Origin: Amorphochlora amoebiformis
Lineage: Eukaryota > Cercozoa > Chlorarachniophyceae
Length of the DNA stretch: 64,000 nucleotides
Reading direction: 5' to 3'
Assembly (NCBI GenBank): GCA_054601695.1
Contig: BAAHQB010000037.1
Span: 930,001-994,000, forward strand
Below are positions 1-62,333 of this stretch, one piece after another. Under the pieces are notes generated by a model. It searched no databases. It was given only the letters and a program-made list of their open reading frames with translations, and was not told the origin of the DNA. How positions within the stretch are numbered: the first letter of the stretch is position 1; each line of letters starts with the position of its first letter. A program made the position numbers and the translations under genes.

Positions 1-94
<94 letters not shown>

Positions 95-241
95 ATATAT
101 ATATATAGTATATATATATGTGTGTGTGTGTATATGTGTGTATGTGTATATATGCACATGTATAAATAAATATATATATATATATACAAATATATAGCCA
201 TTTCTCTACATATCGTTATATTATATTATAATATATATATG

Positions 242-274
<33 letters not shown>

Positions 275-288
275 ATAATTTATATATG

Positions 289-335
<47 letters not shown>

Positions 336-405
336 CATATATATAGTTATTATGTAAATATATGTACTGTATGTATATGGGTAGAATTAAATAAACATAC
401 ATTTT

Positions 406-459
<54 letters not shown>

Positions 460-470
460 GTGTGTGTATG

Positions 471-505
<35 letters not shown>

Positions 506-514
506 CATATATCA

Positions 515-545
<31 letters not shown>

Positions 546-614
546 ATATATGTATATATATATATATCTATTTGTGTGTATATTTATATATGAGTATATT
601 TATATACACATACG

Positions 615-703
<89 letters not shown>

Positions 704-737
704 GAATATATAGACATTTCTCTACATATGGTTATAT

Positions 738-806
<69 letters not shown>

Positions 807-933
807 ATATATATATATTTTTATATATATATATATGTATATAATATTATATATATATATATATATATACTATATAGACATTTTCCTTCATATCGTTATA
901 TTGTATTATATATTATATATATATGTATATATG

Positions 934-969
<36 letters not shown>

Positions 970-1035
970 TATGAACATATATATGTATGTATGTATATTA
1001 CATTATGCAAATAAAAAAAATAAAAACATACCCAG
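1..1035. repeat. (TA)n-rich intron, left edge of window
   Basis: Almost pure (TA)n with short (TG)n runs and a few mixed-sequence breaks, for example around 195-230, 340-400, 710-740 and 880-910. The breaks share words such as catttctctacatat, so they look like diverged copies of one spacer. No coding exon is visible. It is probably the intron upstream of the first visible NUP98 exon. Confidence 0.8.
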
Positions 1036-1147
1036 AGGGTTCAGTGGCTCGAGCCTGTTGACGTGCGAGGTCTGGACCTGAACAAGATAGTTCAGTTCGA
1101 GAGCAAGATTGTGAACGTTTACGGTGACACGGTACGTATTCTGCATC

Positions 1148-1183
<36 letters not shown>

Positions 1184-1304
1184 TATTATGTATATGAGAG
1201 CAAGATTGTGAACGTTTACGGTGACACGGTACGTATTCTGCATCATATAATATATATATATATATATATATATTATACATACATATATATATATATATAT
1301 ATAG

Positions 1305-1336
<32 letters not shown>

Positions 1337-1359
1337 ATACGCACACAATTATACCTCTA

Positions 1360-1406
<47 letters not shown>

Positions 1407-1423
1407 TTAATATTATATATATA

Positions 1424-1487
<64 letters not shown>

Positions 1488-1616
1488 ATATAATATATGT
1501 ACATGTATGAATATGTGTATAATGTAGTGTGCTACCATTAATACTGAAGCTATATTGAATGCATTATATATATATGTATATATATATATATATATATATA
1601 ATGTATTCAGAGTATA

Positions 1617-1656
<40 letters not shown>

Positions 1657-1659
1657 AGG

Positions 1660-1691
<32 letters not shown>

Positions 1692-1731
1692 ATATGTATA
1701 TACATATGCAAAAGGTACGAAAATAAAAACA

Positions 1732-1773
<42 letters not shown>

Positions 1774-1834
1774 GTCTAGTTGAGATGAATTAGCTCTTCC
1801 TCTTATGGCGCTAAACTTCCTGTTATATAGTATA

Positions 1835-1883
<49 letters not shown>

Positions 1884-2298
1884 AGATTTTGGAAGAGAGA
1901 GAGAGAAAGGGAAGAATGGGAGTGAGGCATAGGAATTAGGATTGTGTATATGTATGGACAATAACACATGTATATTTCGCATCAGAAGGGGGAGATCCCG
2001 CCCCGTGGCGTAGGTCTGAACAAGCCTGCTCGCATCACCATCAAGAACGTTGTGCCTAAGAAGGTATCAAATTTAATTCTCCAAGGGAAAGTTTTCCAAC
2101 AAGCAATTTCCCTAGGGAACTGACGCCGCGAGGATTGAGAAGCGAAGAAAGAAGCTCATGGAGATCAACGCAAAAGAGAGTAATACAACCTTAAAATGCC
2201 TGGCTCCACCTGGCTAAAACTTATTTCGTTTTTTCCTAGGACAAAAGTTTGTGAGCTACGAAAACTTCGAGTGGACTTTCGAGGTGGATGGATTCTAG
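1036..2298 (+). CDS. NUP98: NUP98-type nucleoporin, C-terminal domain (5'-partial)
   Basis: Four exons (1036-1131, 1986-2063, 2116-2179, 2240-2298) join in phase to give 98 residues and a TAG stop. The pattern matches the NUP98/NUP145N C-terminal domain, which anchors these FG-nucleoporins at the nuclear pore: a W-L-E-P-V-D-V-x-G-L-x-L opening, a V-N-V-Y-G-D-T strand, the R-G-V-G-L-N-K-P loop, then K-F-V-S-Y-E and a final F-E-V-D-G-F. In metazoan NUP98-NUP96 precursors this domain cuts itself at H-F|S. Here the protein stops right after the F, and the His is Gly, so neither the scissile Ser nor the catalytic His exists. The FG-repeat part must lie upstream of the window. All introns are GT-AG; the two longer ones are (TA)n-filled. 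The family call is from memory of the domain pattern, without a search. Confidence 0.85.
1099..1258 (+). repeat. Direct duplication of a NUP98 exon end and its donor site
   Basis: A stretch of about 63 bp covering the last 33 coding bases of the exon, its GTACGT donor and the start of the intron occurs at about 1099-1161 and again at about 1196-1258, separated by a short (TA)n. The second copy has no acceptor directly before it, so it is probably inactive. It could be a recent slippage duplication or an assembly artefact. Confidence 0.9.
1132..1985 (+). repeat. (TA)n-rich intron of NUP98
   Basis: This intron holds (TA)n blocks, a (TG)n run near 1319-1336, and the duplicated exon end at about 1196-1258. 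There is a short purine stretch at about 1890-1935 before the acceptor at 1985. No further exon is seen. Confidence 0.8.
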
Positions 2299-2815
2299 TT
2301 TTGTGCCTATCATAGCTAGCATACTAGCATAGTGACTAGCTATAGCTGAATTAAACTGAATTACTTGGTTATTCTAGTATTAACTAGATTATCTAGATTA
2401 TAGACCAGTTATAAGCGTGTGTGTATATGTAACGTTTAGATCATATAGTAACACTAGTAATCTAGGTAATACTAGATCTAGTAGACATCGATGATATACA
2501 CTAGATCGATATGGATACATCTAGTATACATCCTAGATCTTGTTCATATACTCTTGATACTTTATCTATACTCTAGATACTCTAGATACCTAGGATACTA
2601 TGGCTCATGATATCTCTAGTATCTAGATCTAGAGTATCTAGAGTATCTACTACCTAGATCGGCTACCTAGACTACTAGTACTAGAGAGATTATACTAGTA
2701 TAATTGACGCATATATATATATATATATATGCGCATTACCTAGATTACTCTACTAAGTTTTACTATTACTAGATTAGTCTAGTAACTCTCTAGACTCTAG
2801 CTACTAGAGTTAGTG

Positions 2816-2863
<48 letters not shown>

Positions 2864-3330
2864 TCTAGAGTATAGTTGTCTAGATAGTAGTCTAGGCAGT
2901 CTAGTAGTGTAGATAGTCTAGATAGCTAGATAGTCTAGATCTAGTAGATCTCTATAGGATCTAGTAGATATATATATCTAGATATAGTCTAGTAGTACTA
3001 GAGTAGTCTAGTAGTACTACTAGACTAAGTAGTAGAGTCCAGAGAGTATTAAACAATCGAACTAGTAGTACTAGTCTAGCTCTAGTAGCCAACGGCCAGA
3101 AGAACCTAGAGTACCTACAGACCTACTCTAGTACTAGACCTACTAGACCTAGAGCTACTAGCTAGACTAGAGCTAGAGAGTACTGAGATCGATCTTTTTT
3201 CTATTTTTACTAGTTTTAGTAGACGATAAAACTAATACAATATTATCTAGTATCTAGAGTATATTTTATACATATATCTAGATATTCTAACTGGTCTAAC
3301 TAGTCTAAGTCTAGGCTCTAGAAAGCATGT
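2299..3330. repeat. CTAG-saturated intergenic island 1
   Basis: The tetranucleotide CTAG recurs about every 16 bases (26 counted by eye in 2281-2700, against about 1 in 256 for random sequence). It sits in all flanking contexts (actagt, tctaga, cctagg, gctagc), so this is not one tandem unit. Two (TA)n runs interrupt it (about 2710-2730 and 2820-2860). It begins at the NUP98 stop and ends about 125 bp before the stop of the convergent myosin gene. No open frame or known element is recognisable. Two sister islands lie at 55020-56015 and 60900-62180. Confidence 0.85.
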
Positions 3331-3454
3331 ATTAACATTTTCTGGTGACGTCCAATCGACACATAACTTCAAGTCGGTCAATCACGGATACTTACTAGAC
3401 TTATGATTTTACACCGATCGACCAAGTTGATACACAGCTGTGATATATTTTTAA

Positions 3455-23781
<20,327 letters not shown>

Positions 23782-24134
23782 CAGTCTGTCGCCAGCCGCC
23801 CCGTCCGAAATATATTGTATTTATTGCGGTTACTCGCCGGTTAGTAGCGGGGTTTAGAGAAAAAGATATTACATATCGTTGTCCACTGTCAGGGGATATC
23901 TCGATATAAGGAGCTGTTTCCCGAACTTTCCCCCACCCTCTTGGACGCGCTGCCTGCCAGTTATTGAGGGAGGGATGAGGTCCAGGGAAAAAAATAGGAA
24001 AAAAAGAGCATCTAGGGGCTGGTCTCCAGTTTTCTGTAAAAGTAGTTCCTCAGGTGAGCTAAATTTGGAGTTTTGGATGTCATGTTGGAGTGGGGTTCGG
24101 AGGATTCGCGGAAATATGTATATATCCAGGATAT
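23782..24134. promoter_or_regulatory. Head-to-head promoter region of FGD-myosin and HYDIN
   Basis: Both start codons face outwards, 353 bp apart. The interval is mixed sequence without long (TA)n and with hardly any CTAG. An in-frame TAA at 24060 sets an upper limit for the HYDIN start, and ATG 24135 is the first ATG after it. No TATA box or named ciliary promoter motif can be asserted by eye. Small open frames on both strands (23879-24163 + and 23869-24192 -) lack family features. Confidence 0.6.
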
Positions 24135-54930
<30,796 letters not shown>

Positions 54931-55019
54931 TTAGGGATGTAGTAAGAACAGTAGAAAACCACCAGAATCACCATCTAGACCATTATCATGACTGTAAACG
55001 TACTCTTGGTGTGGAATTA

Positions 55020-55603
55020 TCTAGATAACAATCACTAGGTTAGTATAGATCCAGTAGATATCTCAGTATATACTAGATATACTAGATCTAGTACTTACGT
55101 ATAGATATAGATACTCTCATATTCTCTACTTCGTGCTAGTCTCTACTAGACTCTCTAGATACTAGAGATAGTAGATCTAGAACTACTTAGAACTACTAGT
55201 CTCTAGGCTAGCTAGGCTATTACTACTACTAGTACTAGTACTAGTCACTAGCTAGCTAGTAGTACAGAGTCTGGAGAGTCTGGGTACTAGAGGTAGTCTA
55301 CAGGTCTAGGTAGTAGTTATAGTCTAGAGTCTCTAGACTAGAGGCAGTCCAGGTAGTACTAGAGTAGTACCAGTACTAGCAGTAGTCTAGTTTAAGACTC
55401 TAGTAGATACTCTAGATACTAGAGATATTACTACTAATTTACCAGTATTATCTAGAATCTAGATTATCTAGAGTCTATATATAACTCTAGAACTCTAGAC
55501 AACCTAGACAACTACTAGAACTAGTACCTAAGAGTACTCTAAGTACTGCCTAGAGTGATAGTAGAGTCTAGACTACCTAGAGTCCTAGACTAGCTATATT
55601 ATC

Positions 55604-55641
<38 letters not shown>

Positions 55642-55845
55642 CACACACATATCTAGACACATATAGCTAGAGCTATAGTACTAGTAGATCTAGATAGAGT
55701 ATCTAGAGTATCTAGAGTATGTCTAGTATGTGTTTCTGCCTGGCCGGTATCTAGCCTAGATAATCTAGGCTATGCGACGGGTTGTATAATGACGGTTCCT
55801 CTTCTAGTTGTTCTTTTCAATGTTTGCACATGTATGTAATATCTA

Positions 55846-55895
<50 letters not shown>

Positions 55896-56015
55896 ATGTC
55901 TAGTATGTATGTAATATACTAATACTAGTAATATGTGTGTATGTGTGGTATGCATTTTAGGCGGTGCATGTGTGTTGCGTCCTAGATCTAGAGATATCGA
56001 GTACATATACTAGAC
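55020..56015. repeat. CTAG-saturated intergenic island 2
   Basis: Same texture as island 1: 20 CTAG counted by eye in 55021-55260. It also contains (TA)n and (TG)n runs (about 55609-55640 and 55850-55895). It lies between the HYDIN stop (54930) and the convergent RPL23 stop (56246). From 56016 to 56245 the sequence is (TA)n followed by ordinary sequence, probably the RPL23 3' untranslated region. No open frame of note. Confidence 0.85.
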
Positions 56016-56030
56016 ATACTTAAAAGTGTA

Positions 56031-56072
<42 letters not shown>

Positions 56073-56245
56073 TTATATATCCCAGCATATACAGTCTTTT
56101 AATTAATTACAATTGCTCGTTGTACGTGTGTGTGTGTGTGTGTGCATGTTTGTATACGAAGGTATACAAGGATGGATTTGATAAACCACTTTTCGTATTG
56201 CTGAATCAAAATCACATGAAAGAGCAACGCAGCAGGAGGAGCCAT

Positions 56246-56880
56246 CTAAAATACAGAGCCGGCAGCGCTGGCAATACGCGGCCAGAGGTCCGCACATTCC
56301 TTGGCCAGAGGACCAGTGACGGCAGATCCCTTTGGCTCTCCCTTATCGTTCACAATAACCCCGGCATTATCTGATAATTAGGAATATGAGATTACGTATA
56401 TCCAAGTGTTGGTAATCGAGTCACTTTTCAACTAGGTCACAGCAAGAATTCGGATATGACAACTGTTAGAGAGGATAACATATACCTTCAAAGTGAATGT
56501 AGATTCCATTTTTACGCCTCCAAGCTTTGCGTTGACGGATGACAATAGCGGGATGGACTAATAACGAATGCAAATGTTAATTTTTCTCCTCCCCCTTACG
56601 ATATTCCCAAGCAACCGATGCCTCGGGATAATTTATCCACTGTGGTTTGTTCACCTTTTTTCCTGAGATCAGGCTTTCCCTTCTTGACAGTGGCCATGAC
56701 CATGTCACCTACCCCAGCCTGCGGAAGTCTGTTGAGGCGGCCTCCACGGCGCATAACGGAAATGATGTACAGATTTTTGGCACCGGTATTATCCGCACAA
56801 TTGATAACGGCAGACACCGGAAGCCCGAGGGCCATCTTAAATTTGTTTCCGCTGGCACCGCCTCTTCCCCGCTTGGACAT
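56246..56880 (-). CDS. RPL23: Large-subunit ribosomal protein L23 (uL14)
   Basis: Three exons on the - strand (56655-56880, 56486-56557, 56246-56370) join in phase to exactly 140 residues plus TAG, the length of the human protein. The N-terminus M-S-K-R-G-R-G-G and the block [18 protein letters not shown] are nearly identical to animal eL23/uL14, as is the end A-D-L-W-P-R-I-A-S. It is a core protein of the cytosolic 60S subunit, near the intersubunit face. In place of the usual V-K-G-I-K-G the protein has V-M-R-R-G-G. Introns are 97 and 115 bp without (TA)n, as expected for a highly expressed gene. It shares a 134-bp promoter region with the MYB gene and converges with HYDIN. Confidence 0.97.
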
Positions 56881-57014
56881 GCTGCTTTGGGTTCGACGGT
56901 CTCCTTGCGCGCGGACAATTGAGAAGCCGATTAAGTTTTATTTCGCCGACCTTAGCCGAAGAAATAAAATTCATTGGACACTGGAGGGAAAGCGTTTGTC
57001 TGATCTCCACCGCC
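56881..57014. promoter_or_regulatory. Head-to-head promoter region of RPL23 and MYB
   Basis: Only 134 bp separate the two start codons. A dyad with 9-bp perfect arms (ttttatttc at 56936-56944, gaaataaaa at 56961-56969; 16-bp spacer) sits in the middle. An ATTGG (CCAAT on the - strand) lies at about 56973-56977. A gcgcgcgg patch is near 56908. Such elements could serve both directions, but this is inference from position. Confidence 0.55.
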
Positions 57015-58455
57015 ATGGTCGAAGACACCACCGATATGGTTTACGTCCGAGACCCCCGGGACCCGGAAAAGCAAAAAGTCGTGTCTATGAAGGCTAAATC
57101 ACGGAAATGGTTCGAAAAATAAACTGAGTTAATCTAGATTCTCACAAAAAATGTGTGTGCTGCAACCAGCCCCAGCGGAAAGAAGAAACGAGTTCGCTGG
57201 ACAGCTGAGGAGGTCGAAATTTCACAGTGTGCCGACAAACCATTATTGATGTACATGTGGCAACTTAGGACGAGCAATTGCGAATCGCTGTTAGCCAGCA
57301 CAGGGGGAAAAATTGGAAGAAAATCGCGGATTATGCTTTCAATGGAGAAAAAACTGATGTGCAGTGCCTGCACCGCTGGCAGAAGGTTTTAGACCCCAAG
57401 CTCGTTAAAGGAGCATGGACAAAAGAGGTAATAACCCTAACTGAACGTTCTACTTCTTCTGAGTTTCCCGATATCGTGCAGGAGGATGAGAAGGTTATTA
57501 AGTTGGTCGCGAAGTATGGGGCCAAGAAATGGTCAGCTATCGCTAAATACCTTCCGGGTAGAATCGGAAAGCAGTGCAGGGAGAGGTGATGCATTAAAGT
57601 TTATATCAGAGAAGAATATAAGACGACAGGATACAGGGAAGGGGAGGAATATGTGAAGGATCTCATGTTCATCTTCAGGTGGCACAATCATCTGAATCCT
57701 AACATCCGCAAGTGCGCTTGGACTGAGGAAGAGGACAGGATCATACTGGAGGTCCACGCACAGATCGGGAATCGATGGGCAGAGATCGCGACTTTTCTAG
57801 AGGGCAGGTATGAGTGTTAACATGCAGTGGAGCCAGGACATGGAAAGAGGGTGAGGAGACGAGAAGGAAGGGAGAATGGAGAGAGGGGATCGAGAGAGGA
57901 GAAATACATATACATATATTATTTGCATTATCACATAGACCATGATTTTGTAGGACGGATAACGCGATTAAGAATCACTTCAACTCGTCCATGAAGCGAA
58001 AGTACGGGCTGGGGGACACCACCACAACAAGAAAGCGAAGGGCGTCTCGCAGGCGTAGCGCAGGTGCGAATTGAGTTGCTATCACATATTATACAAGGCC
58101 TTATGGACGACTTACCCTACAGCAAAGCGCAAGAAGAAGGAAGACAACGTCCAAGAGGTTCACATACAAGGGAAGGCTGAAGCAAGACAGGATGTTGATG
58201 CGAAACCGCATCCTAACCCGAGACTGCGCAACGCTCTTGGAAGCTTGCCCATTCACCAGCAAACGGAAGATGGCCTAATAGAGTTGTCGGGGGACATAGC
58301 GATCCTCAGGGGCTTGAGACCCAAGAAGATCAGCACTGAGGAGCTCCTTAGTCCTGCAAAATCACACTTAAACCCAAGAATCGGAGCGCTGGTATCCAGG
58401 TGATACATAACACACACACATAAATATGTATATATATATATATATATATGTATGT

Positions 58456-58497
<42 letters not shown>

Positions 58498-58604
58498 TAT
58501 ATATATATATACATATATACATATATATATATATATACATACATACATACATATATATATATACATATAAACACGCATATATTTATTTATTTATAAATAT
58601 ATAT

Positions 58605-58657
<53 letters not shown>

Positions 58658-58736
58658 ATATATTTATATATATATTTATATATATTTATTTATTAATTAA
58701 TTATACATATATATATATATACATATAAGTAAATAA

Positions 58737-58800
<64 letters not shown>

Positions 58801-58870
58801 TTGTGTATGTGTAATTGTGTGTATATATGTGTGAATATTTCGATTTGTTTTTATACGTGTGGGTATGTAC

Positions 58871-58938
<68 letters not shown>

Positions 58939-58940
58939 TA

Positions 58941-58980
<40 letters not shown>

Positions 58981-59017
58981 CGTGTGTATGTGTAAATAAT
59001 ATGCGTGTGTATAGGTG

Positions 59018-59107
<90 letters not shown>

Positions 59108-59217
59108 TACATGCGATATATATATATATATATATATATATAGTATAAATAAACTTAAGGATATATATGATATATTTACACATGTTTATTTATTTTATAC
59201 TTATATAGGTATTGCAG

Positions 59218-59270
<53 letters not shown>

Positions 59271-59306
59271 ATATATATATACATATATATGTATATAATA
59301 TGTATG

Positions 59307-59341
<35 letters not shown>

Positions 59342-60671
59342 CGTATATATATCTTATGTACAAATATATATTCATGTTTATATAAATATATGCACATGTA
59401 TAAATATATGAAATGTAATTATACATTTTGGATGTTGTCCGTCCAGGAATTTTACTCCAAAGGCCAAGAATCATACAAGCTCGTCGTCGAACTCCATCTC
59501 CCTCTCGAAGAAATTCTTAAGTCCAATTGAGAGGAATCCTACTTTAATTTCATCCACTAGCCCAGAGAAATTCTCTCCTGGCAAGATTGAACTCGAGGTG
59601 AATCAGTTTCTGTGTTTGGTCTCCAACACTGATTCATTTCTTTACAGGGCCTTCAACGGGACATCTCCCGGACACATACGAAGCCTTTGATAAATCGTTT
59701 GCGGAACGTGTTCAAGTGTCGCGGGACTCCGAAGAGACGTTCTGGATCGGGATCAAAAATGCTATTAAGCATGCTCTCTCCCTCACACACTCCTTTGCGA
59801 GATTTCCCAAGGAAGGTGGAATCGGATCCAGCAAGTTTCAGTCCGGAGTTTTTCCAAGAGCCGGTACAATAAATTTAATTCCTCGTTTACTACACTCGCT
59901 GCCTCGAACCCCGAGATTATCAACTCCACACTCTACCAAATTGCATTCGGAATAACGTCTTAACCGAACTCTTCATTAGGTATTTCAAAAGCACATATTT
60001 AAGAATCCCATATTTCTGTCTCCTCCCCACAAGTCTATCAATCGACTGGCAGCATCTCCCATATCTCCTGTTTCGCCCATCATATCCCCGTCAAGTACTT
60101 TCAGTATCCCTGGGTTCTCAAAACCCACATTCCCCAAGGTATCAAATATAGATGCGTGCTCTCTGAGTTGCTCGCTGACTTGGAATTCGATAGGCTCTTT
60201 CGCTGTTCCATGAGCTCGAGGAGGATAGTTTTACTCTGTACAGGAAACGTGGCCGAGCACCAAGAGATGGACCTCTTCCACCGTCCGAGATGTGAGAAAT
60301 CTGAACCGATATTTACCAACGATTTTTGCTCATTTCGAATACTATATTTTCCCAGTTCGACAGGCGTCTTCTCACCAAAGCCGAAAGTCCCAGAGTTTGT
60401 TCGTGCCACTCCTACTACTTCCTCTCGGAACGCGAAGAACTCTCACCTTACACCTGCACAATTAAGCCGCAGGTTCGAGTCTCCAGGAAGGCCGCTGTGT
60501 GTTTAGTAAGTTTCTACCTTAAAGCTTAGAGTGTTTAATTGTCAAGTTACCTCCTAATCTCGTGATGAGTATACTTATCTTGAAAGCTTATATATATTAT
60601 ATATATATATATGTATATATATATGTATATATATATATTTATGTATGTATATATATATATTTGTATATATA

Positions 60672-60705
<34 letters not shown>

Positions 60706-60710
60706 TTGTT

Positions 60711-60749
<39 letters not shown>

Positions 60750-60830
60750 TATAAGTATGTACTTACGTACATGTGTATACTTTTACAGACTACCATATCT
60801 AGATACGAGATAGAAGTACACATATTATAG
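57015..60830 (+). CDS. MYB: Three-repeat (R1R2R3) MYB transcription factor
   Basis: Exons: 57015-57109, 57170-57212, 57269-57427, 57482-57585, 57679-57807, 57954-58063, 58123-58399, 59447-59597, 59648-59863, 59980-60138, 60244-60291, 60356-60505, 60789-60830 (in phase, about 560 residues, TAG). Three MYB repeats occupy residues ~38-193: R1 with W-K-K-I-A ... [14 protein letters not shown]2 with [21 protein letters not shown]3 with R-W-A-E-I-A ... [10 protein letters not shown]. This is the c-MYB/plant 3R-MYB class, which binds AACNG sites and controls cell-cycle genes. Basic (K-R-K-K-K) and Ser/Pro-rich stretches follow. R1 has two extra residues before T-D-V-Q-C. The DNA-binding part is sure; the first exon donor (GTTCGA) and last three exons are tentative. 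Confidence 0.9.
58400..59446 (+). repeat. (TA)n intron of the MYB gene
   Basis: About 1 kb of (TA)n with (TG)n at about 58777-58803 and 59259-59270. It is the only long intron in the first ten exons. Phase 2 is kept across it. Confidence 0.85.
60506..60788 (+). repeat. (TA)n intron before the proposed last MYB exon
   Basis: A GTAAGT donor at 60506, (TA)n at about 60585-60745 and a tttacag acceptor at 60788. If unspliced, the frame would end at a TAG about eight codons later. Confidence 0.5.
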
Positions 60831-60860
60831 CATTCGTAATACATATATATATATATATTG

Positions 60861-60898
<38 letters not shown>

Positions 60899-60899
60899 T

Positions 60900-61453
60900 A
60901 CTAGATAGTGACTAGAAAATCTAGAAGATATATCTAGAGAGTAGCTAGACAGTCTAGACAGTAGAGTAGACACGTTCTTCAGACGTTGCCGTAATACTAC
61001 TATTACTAGTACTGGTAGCAATACTAACTAGATCAAGTTAATTTACATTGTGGACCTGTGAACACCAGTATAACCTAGATAACAATTATATCTAGTAGAT
61101 CTAGCATTATCATCTAGATCATAGGCTAGATGCTAGGTATGATGTATCTAGATGTATTATCATGTATATACGGTAATATACCTACTAGACCCTAGAGACC
61201 TAGTATACTCTAGATACTAGTATAATCTCTAGAATCTAGACTCTATATAATATTACATATCTAGCATATCTAGTATCTACTAGATCTAGAGTATAATCTG
61301 GATAATATTAAAATGTGTATCTAGTAGATAATAGATATAACAATATATATATGTATATATATATATATGTATGTATATTATACAGTATATATAATCTGGA
61401 TAATATCTAGAATATAATAAATATATATATATATATATATATATACTAGATAT

Positions 61454-61495
<42 letters not shown>

Positions 61496-62180
61496 CTAGC
61501 ATATACTAGATATATATGCTAGATATATACTAGATAATAGTTCATGTAGTACATATGATGTAACATATCGTAATACTAGTGCACATAATATTACATATAC
61601 CATCTAGACTATGACCTAGATATATCATATATATACTAGATATGTGTATATATACTAGTATAGTGTATATCATCTAGAATCGATACTAGTCTTGTATATA
61701 TATATCTACTAAATCCAAAATATATATATAAATATATATATATATATCTAGTATATCTAGATATCTAGGATACATATTATTATATACCTAGATATGCAAC
61801 AATATTACAGAAAGTGTATATACTATACTAGTACTCGTAGGTCTAGTAGGTACTCACGGTATCGAGTATCGACAAAAATCTATTATGATGTTACTGGAGC
61901 ATTAATTAATTAGTCGAAGTATATACACTAGAAAAAGTCTAGATATATATACTAGTATAGTCTCTGGAAACTAGTGCAATTGTCAGTCCAGATAGCATGA
62001 TCTAGATGATCTCAGATCTATACTTGTATTCATTATAATTCTAAATATATACTAGATATACAAGCCTAGTCTAGCTACTACTAGACTACCAGTACTGGTA
62101 GAAAATACGAACAATATGATCATGAACTTTTCACTAGCAGTGGCACGCTTGATTTTCACTTAGCTGGAAGTCATCTAGAT
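60900..62180. repeat. CTAG-saturated intergenic island 3
   Basis: Same composition as islands 1 and 2, with more TA interspersed (five CTAG in the single line 61081-61140). It starts about 70 bp after the MYB stop and ends at the stop codon of a possible - strand exon (62180-62333). No gene is seen inside. Confidence 0.8.
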
Positions 62181-62333
62181 CATCTCGGGGCACGCAAAGG
62201 TGCACGACCCCTTATTGTGTAAACCAACAAAGCATTCGTTCGTGTGCTCAAACTTTGCTTTTTCAATGCGTGGGTTGAGTAGACGCAGACGTCGGAGTCT
62301 GGGGTCCAACCGTCGATGCTATACATTGAGTTC
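62180..62333 (-). CDS. Possible terminal exon of an unidentified - strand gene
   Basis: Downstream of a CCAG acceptor at 62334, one frame stays open for 50 codons (start of the block N-S-M-Y-S-I-D-G-W-T-P-D) and ends TGA at 62180-62182. Composition is balanced compared with its AT-rich surroundings, which favours coding, but no family is recognised and no upstream exon was found. If real, island 3 would lie between convergent genes like the other two. It could equally be non-coding unique sequence. Confidence 0.3.

Noticed and set aside
442-844. Long Tyr/Ile open frames (here and in nearly every long intron, both strands)
   Set aside because: They are translations of (TA)n, (TATG)n and (CA)n repeats. 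They have no complexity, occur in several frames at once and lie in spliced introns.
24060-24134. A genetic-code change (TAA or TGA read as an amino acid)
   Set aside because: The exclusive use of TAG stops raised the question, but all exon chains read through without any in-frame TAA or TGA, so nothing requires reassignment.
55020-56015. CTAG islands as a known satellite, transposon or CRISPR-like array
   Set aside because: No constant unit, no regular spacer, no terminal repeats and no coding frame.
60156-60506. 116-codon continuous frame near the MYB 3' end as an alternative last exon
   Set aside because: It would need a 29-base intron or a frame change. The spliced path through 60244-60291 and 60356-60505 has good GT-AG sites and correct phase. 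I keep it as a possible alternative, not a feature.
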